Assembly (NCBI GenBank): GCA_027017505.1
Contig: JALUQR010000049.1
Location: 1 to 36,480 of the forward strand
Length of the DNA stretch: 36,480 bases
DNA from: a bacterium
Lineage (GTDB): Bacteria; Desulfobacterota; GWC2-55-46; DRQE01
Direction: 5' to 3'
The notes under the pieces are model-generated. The model had not been told where the DNA came from and made no database searches. It worked only from the letters and a program-made list of their open reading frames with translations. Each line of letters opens with the position of its first letter. Within the stretch, counting starts at the first letter, position 1. Of the stretch, positions 25,981-33,511 are shown one piece after another. The translations under genes were made by a program, and so were the position numbers.

Positions 25981-25987
25981 TGGTTTC

Positions 25988-27529
25988 ATGCTCTCGGTGG
26001 ACAGAACACATAGGATACACAGCATTCTGTTTCATGTTATAACCCCCGGTCTCGAAGAGGCAAGAAGGGCAGAAGAGGCCATAGGCAGGTTCTGTAAAGA
26101 AGAGCTTCCAGAAGTTCTCCAGGAGGTGCTGGGTCTTTACGACAGGGAGGATAAGGTGGTCAGTATAGAACGCATAGAGCTTGAGCTCGGAACCCTGCAG
26201 GCTGGTGAGCTTACAGAAAGGCTTAAAGAGGCTATCTGTGCAGGGCTTAAAGAGTTCTTTGAAGAAAACCACACACTCATACAATCCACAGACAGGTGGA
26301 GGCCTTCAGATAGAGGGTTCAGCGAAGGGGAGAGCAACATAAAACTCTATAGCCCATCTGTGCGTCTTATGGCACAGCTTGAAGAGTTCCTCTTTTCAGG
26401 CACACTGCCCTGGAACAGTAAAGAAACAGCCTTCACTGACATGGACAGCCTTGTTACAGGGCTTTTCAGGGAGTCTCCCCGTGAAATGGAAGCCCTTCTA
26501 AGAAGGGCTGTATCCAGAGAACACGCCCTTAAAAGGCTTGTATTCAACCTGAAAGAGGAAAGCCTTGAGATGATAATATCCAGGTGTCTGGGACTGGCAG
26601 AAGAAGACCTCATGGATATACTCACGGTCATAAAAGATGTATGCAGGGTTATGGAAAGATACGGTCTTAAAGAGAAGGGCTTTTTTCTATACACATCGCT
26701 TCTTAAGAGCATTGCACGGTACAGATGGCTCGACAGGGAGAGACTCTTTGAGGTATGGCTTGAGGACACACTTAAAGAGACCCTTAAAACCATGTCCAAA
26801 GAAGAGCTCAGGGCATTTGTAAAAGAGTGTGGGCTTCTGAAGCCTGAAAAGACAACCCCTCTTTATTTTCGCCTAAGGATGTATCTTGAAGAGACAGGAA
26901 GGAGTGGCACCACTCCACAGAGTATATCCAGCCCTGCTGAGAGGGGGCACACCGTGGAGGCCTTCTTTGAGGCACTGGATGAACCCAGGGATACAGAAGG
27001 GCTGACACCCTTTAAGCCCGAGACCCGTGAGGAGCAGTGGTTTGTAAAAAACAGCGGGGTGGTGCTTCTGTGGCCGTATCTTGAGAGCTACTTTGAGAGG
27101 CTTAAGCTTGTAAAAAGGGGAAGCTTTGTTTCCGAATCTCACAGGCTTCAGGCGGTTGCAGAGCTTGAGTATCTTGCAAGGGGAGATACAGATTACATGG
27201 AGTATCATCTGGTACTCAACAAGGTGCTCTGCGGTATGGAGCTTGAGGTGGCTGTTGAGCCAGGGTTCAGAAAGCCCCCCATTGATAAAAAAGAGGCAGA
27301 GTGTTTGCTACGCCATGCAATAGATAACTGGAAGAAGATAGGCAGAACCTCTGTGGATGGGTTCAGAAGGGCATTCCTCATGCGCGATGGCAAACTCTCA
27401 GGGACAGAGGCAGGCTGGACACTGCTTGTGGAAAGGAAGGGTTATGATGTGTTGCTCGATTATCTGCCCTATCCACTGGGGGTGGTGAAACTGCCATGGA
27501 TGAAGAACGCACTGTATGTAGAATGGTAG
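25988..27529 (+). CDS. CIS tape-measure-family protein (CIS_TMP)
   Basis: This 513-aa protein has the conserved CIS_TMP C-terminus. NSGVVLLWPYLESYFERLKL (about 355-374) is followed by LNKVLCGMELEV, then NWKKIGRTSVDGFRRAFL, and finally VVKLPWMKNALYVEW. The start HRIHSILFHVITPG is also typical. The middle is helical and rich in Leu/Glu/Lys. Such proteins are thought to set tube length during assembly and are named for this, although evidence in most members is indirect. ATG 25988 lies 7 nt after the preceding stop and lacks a clear SD, so translation may rely on coupling. It overlaps the AAA+ gene by 34 nt. Confidence 0.88.
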   Translation: MLSVDRTHRIHSILFHVITPGLEEARRAEEAIGRFCKEELPEVLQEVLGLYDREDKVVSIERIELELGTLQAGELTERLKEAICAGLKEFFEENHTLIQSTDRWRPSDRGFSEGESNIKLYSPSVRLMAQLEEFLFSGTLPWNSKETAFTDMDSLVTGLFRESPREMEALLRRAVSREHALKRLVFNLKEESLEMIISRCLGLAEEDLMDILTVIKDVCRVMERYGLKEKGFFLYTSLLKSIARYRWLDRERLFEVWLEDTLKETLKTMSKEELRAFVKECGLLKPEKTTPLYFRLRMYLEETGRSGTTPQSISSPAERGHTVEAFFEALDEPRDTEGLTPFKPETREEQWFVKNSGVVLLWPYLESYFERLKLVKRGSFVSESHRLQAVAELEYLARGDTDYMEYHLVLNKVLCGMELEVAVEPGFRKPPIDKKEAECLLRHAIDNWKKIGRTSVDGFRRAFLMRDGKLSGTEAGWTLLVERKGYDVLLDYLPYPLGVVKLPWMKNALYVEW

Positions 27530-28839
27530 AGCCGTATTACAGATACAATGCAAGACACCTTATGGCAGAGTTTGCCTGGCTCAAGGAGGTGGTCAGAGCC
27601 CGTTACAGGCTGTACCATGGAAAGGAGACCACCTGCAGGGATGTGCTGGAGATACCACCTCCATCGCTGAACGGTTGCGGTTCACTCTACAGTGAGGTTG
27701 TAAGGGGTTACAGGCTCACGCCAGAGGAAAGGCTTGTGCTTGTTCTTGCCCTTTACCCGCACATACATCCTGCCCTGCTCGATGAATTTTTTAACCCTGG
27801 AGACCGGCCCCAGAGAAGACTTCCACCGATTCCAACTGTGGATACTGCGCTGTTTCTGCTTGCAGGAGATGAGCTTGAAAAGAGGTTCCATTACTATTAC
27901 CTTTTTGAGCCCCACAGCGTTCTCATAAAAGAGGGCATTATAGAGCTTGAGAAGGACCATACCACAGGGACGCTTCTTGACGCAAGGCTTGTTCCCTCTC
28001 AGGAGGTACTCTCGCTGTTTACAACAGGAAGAATCCATCCACCCCAGTACGGTCATGAGTTTCCAGCCCAGAGGATTACCACAGAGCTTGAGTGGAAAGA
28101 CCTGGTTCTTCCACCACAGACGATGGCACAGGTGGAAGAAATAAAGATATGGATTAAACACGGCAGGACACTTCTTTACCAGTGGGGACTTAAAAAGAAG
28201 ATAGCCCCTGGCTACAGGTGTCTCTTCTACGGGCCTCCTGGCACTGGAAAGACACTTACTGCAATGCTCATAGGCAAGGAGACAGGCATAGATGTCTACA
28301 GGATAGACCTCTCTCTTGTGGTCTCAAAGTTCATAGGAGAGACGGAAAAGAACCTCAAAAAGATATTCGATACCGCCCGTGACAGAGACTGGATACTCTT
28401 TTTTGACGAGGCGGATGCCCTCTTTACAAAGAGAACAGAGGTTCAGACATCTCACGACAGGTTCAGCAACCAGGAGATAGCCTATCTGCTCCACCGTGTG
28501 GAGGAACATCCAGGTGTGGTGATACTTGCAACCAACAGGAAGAGCAATCTTGATGAGGCGTTCTTGAGAAGATTCCAGAACATGATAGAGTTTCCCATGC
28601 CAACAAAACAGGAGCGACTCAGGATATGGCAGAACGGGTTTTCAAAGAGCTCGGTGCTCGAGAAGGGGATAGACCTTGAGGAGCTTGCAGAAAGGTACGA
28701 GCTTACAGGCGCATCCATAATGAATGTGGTGAGATACGCCTCGCTCATGGCACTTAACGAGGGGAGCAATGTTATAAGGGCTTCGCATATATTGAAGGGT
28801 ATAGAGAAGGAGTACACAAAAGAAGGGAGAACTATCTGA
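27496..28839 (+). CDS. AAA+ ATPase of the eCIS (Afp15/Pvc15-like)
   Basis: This is a 447-aa AAA+ ATPase. The N-terminal 200 residues form a partner-binding domain. Walker A is GPPGTGKT at 246-253 and Walker B is ILFFDEAD at 300-307. Sensor 1 is VVILATNRK, and LDEAFLRRFQNMIEFPMP contains the arginine-finger region. In Afp/PVC clusters this ATPase is thought to act in payload loading or particle assembly in the cytosol. The ATG at 27496 has GGTGGTGA as SD and lies inside the end of the tape-measure gene. The later in-frame ATG at 27523 is possible but has a weaker SD. Confidence 0.94.
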   Translation: MDEERTVCRMVEPYYRYNARHLMAEFAWLKEVVRARYRLYHGKETTCRDVLEIPPPSLNGCGSLYSEVVRGYRLTPEERLVLVLALYPHIHPALLDEFFNPGDRPQRRLPPIPTVDTALFLLAGDELEKRFHYYYLFEPHSVLIKEGIIELEKDHTTGTLLDARLVPSQEVLSLFTTGRIHPPQYGHEFPAQRITTELEWKDLVLPPQTMAQVEEIKIWIKHGRTLLYQWGLKKKIAPGYRCLFYGPPGTGKTLTAMLIGKETGIDVYRIDLSLVVSKFIGETEKNLKKIFDTARDRDWILFFDEADALFTKRTEVQTSHDRFSNQEIAYLLHRVEEHPGVVILATNRKSNLDEAFLRRFQNMIEFPMPTKQERLRIWQNGFSKSSVLEKGIDLEELAERYELTGASIMNVVRYASLMALNEGSNVIRASHILKGIEKEYTKEGRTI

Positions 28840-31800
28840 TGGGCTTTCTTTCAGGCACAAAGGATTCAAAGACTGGTTCTTCTGCGCAGAACACCACCCC
28901 ATGCCAGCTTCAGACGATACTGAGAACATCCAGAAGGGATGACCCTTCAGAGATAGAGGCAGATAGAATCGCAGAAAGGATAACAGCAAAGACCACAGAG
29001 GAGGAACTCACAGGGCCTGCCCTGAAAGTTGCGGATGAACAACCAGAGGAGCTTAAGCCCAGGGAGAACGAGGAGGAAGAGAGCCTTCAGCGACAGAGCG
29101 AAGAAGATGAGCCAGAAGAGGCAGATGTGGACATGCAGGAAGAGGAAGACGGGATTATTCAGGGAAAGGCTGTATCCACAGAGGGCATAAAGGACCCGCA
29201 GGTAAGAGAGCTTCTCAGGACAGGCAGGGGTGCTGGTAGCCCCATGGAGCCAGGGCTTGCCCGCCAGATGGAGGGCCATTTTGGAAGAAGTTTTTCGGAT
29301 GTGCGCATACATACAGATTCAACCGCGGTAAGGCTCTGCGAGCTCCTTGGTGCAAGGGCATTCACCTACGGGCAGGATATATACTTCAGCGAGGGTGCAT
29401 ACCAGCCCGATACAAGGGAGGGCAGAAAGCTCATCGCACATGAGCTCACCCATGTGGTACAGCAACGAAGGGGTGCAAAGACGATACAGAGACAGTCAGA
29501 ACGCACAAACCAGAAAAAGCCCGTGGATGCAACAAAACTCAGCGAAAGAGATGGAAGACTCGTAAGAGGCACTGACAGAGACAGAATATTCTTCGATAAG
29601 ATAGAGGTGCCAGGGTTCAAGCTGAAGGATTACAGAGAACACCTCTATAAGAGCCGTTACCCGCTTATACATAGCAAGGGCTACAAAAGGGGAAATCCAA
29701 GACAGCGTGATGTATGGCAGAAAAGCGTGAATAAGGAAAAAATAATGAGAAGGATAAGAGAGGTTCTACAGCGTGGATACAGAAGTGATTCCATAAATGA
29801 TAACGAAACCCACCTTGTAAAGGTGCCCGTACGGGGAGAAAGGGCATCCCTATACTATTCTGGAACCATAGCTGAGATTGCAGATAGACTCACCATTCCA
29901 GAATGGGGCGGTATGTCCCTGAGGCCACCTTACAGATTCTTCCATGTGGACCACATCGTTGAGCTTCAGCTTGCAAACTGGAATAACGATAGGTGGGCAA
30001 ATACTCCTGCAAACATGGAGCTTCTTGAGGCAGGTTTCAACATGGCATCTGGCAGTATCATAAAGAACAAGATTAACGAAAAGGTCAGGCATTTTCTCAA
30101 TGTTACGAAGGGGCCTGACGGAAGGTCTCCCTACGGTAGAAGTATAAAGGATATAAAAAAGAACTATGAGCTTGTCTTCAGAAAGGCGGAGCCACTGAGT
30201 GAATACAGGAATGTAGCACGCACCAGATTCTGGAAGAAGGATGAGATAGAAAACGCCAGCCATCTCAGGCCATTGAGACCTGCCCTGCTATCTGAACTTG
30301 GCGGAAACGGATATGTGAGGATATTCCCCTCCGAGACAGGAGGCCTTGGCATGCGTTTCAGGTGGCCAGAGGAGGTTCCATCCCGTTCCAGAGAAAGGGG
30401 ATGGCTTAAAAGCCCCTTCCAGATAAAACAGAAACACTTCAACACAAAGGATGAAGATGTAACCTCTCATGAGTTTGGCCACTTTGTTGTAAATATAGAG
30501 CCCAACCACAGCGTGTTTGAGGGGCTAAGGGGCGGTGACTTCAGAATCCCCATCTTAAGGTTCGGAGGCGCACAGTTTGCAGGCCACATAGAGAAGACAT
30601 CTGTGTTGAGAATGCTTCACAGACTCAAGATAAAGAGAACCAGCCCCATAGCGGTGGATACCTTCCACATTCATGGGAAAAGAGGAATAATACTTCAGGG
30701 CAGAATACTGCCAGAGGTTCCCCTGTTCAGGGATGCGGACATAAGGTTTTCTCTTGAAAACGGGGATTTCACCCTTTCAAAGACATTTACGATAGACGAG
30801 ATAACCCTTCCCCCACCGTTCAGTGTATCCACTGTAACGCTTACTCTTTTTGGAAGCACAAGAAGGGGTATAGGGATTGATGGCAGGATTGAGTTTGCCA
30901 TAAAGGGGCTTGGTGAGGGATACATCGCAGGGGTTGCTACCACCTCGCAGAGTCTGGAGCTTGAGGGCGAATTCAACTTCGATTCCAGGTTGTTTGACCC
31001 TGCAGTGGTAAGTGTTAGTTACAGGAACAGAACACTCACTGCAGAGGGTGAACTCGGCATACCCCAGGGGAAGCTCAGGGGTATAAAGAGTGCAAACATA
31101 AGGGTGCTCTATTCGGAAAGCGAGGGCAGGCTCACAGCAAGTGGCACCGCAGAGCTTAACATACCAGGGGTAAGAAGTGCGATGGTAAATGTGCTCTACA
31201 CAGGGGAGAGCTTCACCGTAGAGGGCACCGCAGAGCTCAAAGATGACATACCTGGCATAAGGGGTGGTAGCGTTACGGTGAGGGTGCAGAAGGAGGGTGA
31301 GGAATCAGGCTACAGGCTCTATGCAAGGGGCGAGGCCATACCCAGCATACCTGGCATAGATGCAAAGCTCGGTGTGGAATACAACGACGGAGCCATTACC
31401 ATACACGGCAGGGTTGGCTACAGAAAGGGCATGCTCTCTGGAGAGGTGGATGTAACCGTATCTAACAGAAGGGTAGATGAAGAGGGCAATCCCACAGATG
31501 AGCTCACAGACAGGCTCACACTCTACGGTGGTGGTGAGCTCACCGTACAGTTTACACGCTGGCTGAAGGGCACCGCAGGGGTCAGGTTCCTGCCCACAGG
31601 CGAGCTTCAGGTCTCTGGCAGGATAGGTATACCCTCCACCGTGGAGGTATTCGGAAGAAAGGCCATACCAGAAAGAGACCTCTTCAGGCTTGGTTTTGAT
31701 ATACCCATATTTGCCATACCGGTCGGGCCAAAGAGTATAGGGCTTGTTGCAACCATAAGGGGAGCCCTGAGGGCATACGCTGGAATAGGGCCTGGAAGGC

Positions 31801-32324
31801 TTGAGGAGCTTGAGCTCAGCGTGGTGTACACCCCAACGAGGGAGGAGGATACAAGGATAAGTGGAAGGGGCAAGTTCATTATACCCGCAGATGCAGGGCT
31901 GAAACTTGCGATAAGTGCAAGTGTGGGAGTTTCAGCGGTGATTGGAGGTGCAGAGGGTGGTTTTGAGATTGCAGGGGGTATAAAACTCTCTGCAAAGGCA
32001 GACGCATCGGTCAATGTGAACTGGACACCCTCCACAGGGATTGAACTTAACGCAAGGCTCTCTGCAGGAGTGGAGCCAAAGTTCACATTCGATATAGAAG
32101 GTTTCGTAAGGGCATGGGCATTAGGCCTGGAGAAAAGAAAAGGCTGGAACCTCGTAAGCTACGAATACGGCTCGAATATGCGGTTCGGAGTATACCTGCC
32201 AATAAGATACAGGGAAGGAGAACCCTTCGATATATCCTTTGAGGATATAAGGTTTGAAAGACCACAGATAAGTGAGGGCTTTCTTAAAGGGCTGATTCGT
32301 GATATAAAGAACAAAAACAGCTGA
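28839..32324 (+). CDS. DUF4157 (eCIS core) multidomain effector candidate
   Basis: This is a 1161-aa modular protein. The disordered start has DPSEIEADRIAERI, then an acidic linker (about 60-115) with LQRQ motifs. The DUF4157/eCIS core spans about 130-225, and HELTH at 201-205 fits an HEXXH zinc site. A middle region contains VDHIVELQL (370-378) with NMELLEAGFNMASGS, an HNH-nuclease-like pattern. A second HEXXH, HEFGH, is at 544-548. Residues of about 640-1160 are rich in beta strands and repeats (GTAELNIPG, GTAELKDDIPG). DUF4157 proteins are a marker of eCIS loci and probable payloads. The ATG at 28839 overlaps the AAA+ stop. The effector role is inferred. Confidence 0.85.
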   Translation: MGFLSGTKDSKTGSSAQNTTPCQLQTILRTSRRDDPSEIEADRIAERITAKTTEEELTGPALKVADEQPEELKPRENEEEESLQRQSEEDEPEEADVDMQEEEDGIIQGKAVSTEGIKDPQVRELLRTGRGAGSPMEPGLARQMEGHFGRSFSDVRIHTDSTAVRLCELLGARAFTYGQDIYFSEGAYQPDTREGRKLIAHELTHVVQQRRGAKTIQRQSERTNQKKPVDATKLSERDGRLVRGTDRDRIFFDKIEVPGFKLKDYREHLYKSRYPLIHSKGYKRGNPRQRDVWQKSVNKEKIMRRIREVLQRGYRSDSINDNETHLVKVPVRGERASLYYSGTIAEIADRLTIPEWGGMSLRPPYRFFHVDHIVELQLANWNNDRWANTPANMELLEAGFNMASGSIIKNKINEKVRHFLNVTKGPDGRSPYGRSIKDIKKNYELVFRKAEPLSEYRNVARTRFWKKDEIENASHLRPLRPALLSELGGNGYVRIFPSETGGLGMRFRWPEEVPSRSRERGWLKSPFQIKQKHFNTKDEDVTSHEFGHFVVNIEPNHSVFEGLRGGDFRIPILRFGGAQFAGHIEKTSVLRMLHRLKIKRTSPIAVDTFHIHGKRGIILQGRILPEVPLFRDADIRFSLENGDFTLSKTFTIDEITLPPPFSVSTVTLTLFGSTRRGIGIDGRIEFAIKGLGEGYIAGVATTSQSLELEGEFNFDSRLFDPAVVSVSYRNRTLTAEGELGIPQGKLRGIKSANIRVLYSESEGRLTASGTAELNIPGVRSAMVNVLYTGESFTVEGTAELKDDIPGIRGGSVTVRVQKEGEESGYRLYARGEAIPSIPGIDAKLGVEYNDGAITIHGRVGYRKGMLSGEVDVTVSNRRVDEEGNPTDELTDRLTLYGGGELTVQFTRWLKGTAGVRFLPTGELQVSGRIGIPSTVEVFGRKAIPERDLFRLGFDIPIFAIPVGPKSIGLVATIRGALRAYAGIGPGRLEELELSVVYTPTREEDTRISGRGKFIIPADAGLKLAISASVGVSAVIGGAEGGFEIAGGIKLSAKADASVNVNWTPSTGIELNARLSAGVEPKFTFDIEGFVRAWALGLEKRKGWNLVSYEYGSNMRFGVYLPIRYREGEPFDISFEDIRFERPQISEGFLKGLIRDIKNKNS

Positions 32325-32340
32325 CCATGGAAACAGTGTC

Positions 32341-33315
32341 ATGAAGAAAGACCCAAGGGAGATAAACAACAGGGGTGTGGAGCTCTTCCTGAAGGGAGAT
32401 ATTACCGGAGCAAGAAGGCTATACGAAGAGGCCCTCAGGCTTGATGAACGCAATGTGAGTGCCCTTAACAACCTGGGCTATACATACACCATGGAGGGTA
32501 ACTATGATAGGGCAATAGAGTGTTTTCACAGGGCCCTTCAGATAGAGCCCCGCAATGCCACTGCCCTGCTCAACATGGGGGTTACCCTTGCCAACAAGGG
32601 AGAGCTTGAAAAGGGCCTGGGGTATCTGCAAAGAAGCGTTGAGGTCGCCCCTGACAGTGAACCTGCCTGGCAGAGCATGGCAGGGCTGTTCCAGCTTCTC
32701 TCGCTCTATCCCGAGGCTGAAAAGGCGTGGCGTGAGGCTGTAAGGTGTAACCCAGAAAACAGGGATAACCTCTACAACCTGGGCGTGGTGCTTGCGGTAC
32801 AGAAAAAGTACGATGAGGCCATCGTTACATTCAACGAGCTTCTATCGCAGAATCCAGACGATACAGAAAGCCTCTGCCAGCTCGGTATAATCCACATGAT
32901 GCGTCATGACCTGGGGCTTGCAACCGAGACCTTCAGAAGGGTGCTTGCCGTAAAACCCGAGCATGAGTCCGCAAGATATCACCTTGCACTCACACTCGCA
33001 TCAAAGGGAGATGTGGAGGGCGCAAAAAAAGAGCTCGAAAGGCTTCTCCTTATAAACCCTGCCAACACAAAGGCAGAGATAGACCTTGCGGTCTTTGAGA
33101 TGGGCCTGGGCAATAAAGAGACCGCACTTGAACACCTCGAAGAGGTGCTCAAAAGAGAGCCAGAAAACACAAAGGCACTCTTCTACAAGGCAATAGTCCT
33201 CTATAACAGCGGAAAGAAAAAGAAGGCAGAAAGGATTCTCAAGGAGCTCAGCACAGGAAAGGACGAATACTCCTTAAAGGCAAGGGAACTTCTGGAAAAA
33301 GAGCTTAAGGACTGA
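32341..33315 (+). CDS. Tetratricopeptide-repeat (TPR) protein
   Basis: This 324-aa protein is almost entirely TPR. About nine 34-residue units follow one another with the pattern LG...G.Y..A......AL...P.N, for example NNLGYTYTMEGNYDRAIE (repeat 2, from residue 39) and LYNLGVVLAVQKKYDEAIV (repeat 5). It has no signal peptide or membrane segment, so it is probably a cytosolic scaffold. The start lies 16 nt after the DUF4157 stop without a strong SD, so it is probably the last gene of the operon. It could help assembly or payload handling, or be an unrelated housekeeping gene. Confidence 0.9.
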   Translation: MKKDPREINNRGVELFLKGDITGARRLYEEALRLDERNVSALNNLGYTYTMEGNYDRAIECFHRALQIEPRNATALLNMGVTLANKGELEKGLGYLQRSVEVAPDSEPAWQSMAGLFQLLSLYPEAEKAWREAVRCNPENRDNLYNLGVVLAVQKKYDEAIVTFNELLSQNPDDTESLCQLGIIHMMRHDLGLATETFRRVLAVKPEHESARYHLALTLASKGDVEGAKKELERLLLINPANTKAEIDLAVFEMGLGNKETALEHLEEVLKREPENTKALFYKAIVLYNSGKKKKAERILKELSTGKDEYSLKARELLEKELKD

Positions 33316-33450
33316 ACCCCACACAATAGAGCTTTTCTTAAACATTCCCTTTTGAAGTAGAGCCCTTTTTATTACCCATTGATTGATGGGAGCTTATATA
33401 GGTGCTCTGGTCTACAGGGTGTGCTGTTGAAGCCCTATCCCACAGAACAG

Positions 33451-33480
33451 TTGCCATTCACCGTGGATACAGGCTATAAT
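33451..33480 (+). promoter_or_regulatory. sigma70 promoter for uvrA
   Basis: TTGCCA (33451-33456) is followed by 18 nt and a perfect TATAAT (33475-33480). The start would be near 33487, about 25 nt before the ATG at 33512, with GGAGG at 33494-33498. This supports uvrA having its own transcript rather than depending on the eCIS operon. Confidence 0.75.
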
Positions 33481-33511
33481 AGGTATCTTTACTGGAGGAA
33501 TCAGGGCCTTT

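Noticed and set aside
33316..33372. T-rich stretches after the TPR gene as the eCIS operon terminator.
   Set aside because: AGAGC and GAGCCC are direct rather than inverted copies, and no stable stem precedes the TTTTT run.
33424..33445. CTGT...ACAG palindrome upstream of uvrA as a LexA/SOS box.
   Set aside because: The half-sites are 14 nt apart rather than the 8-10 nt of LexA boxes and lie upstream of the -35 element.
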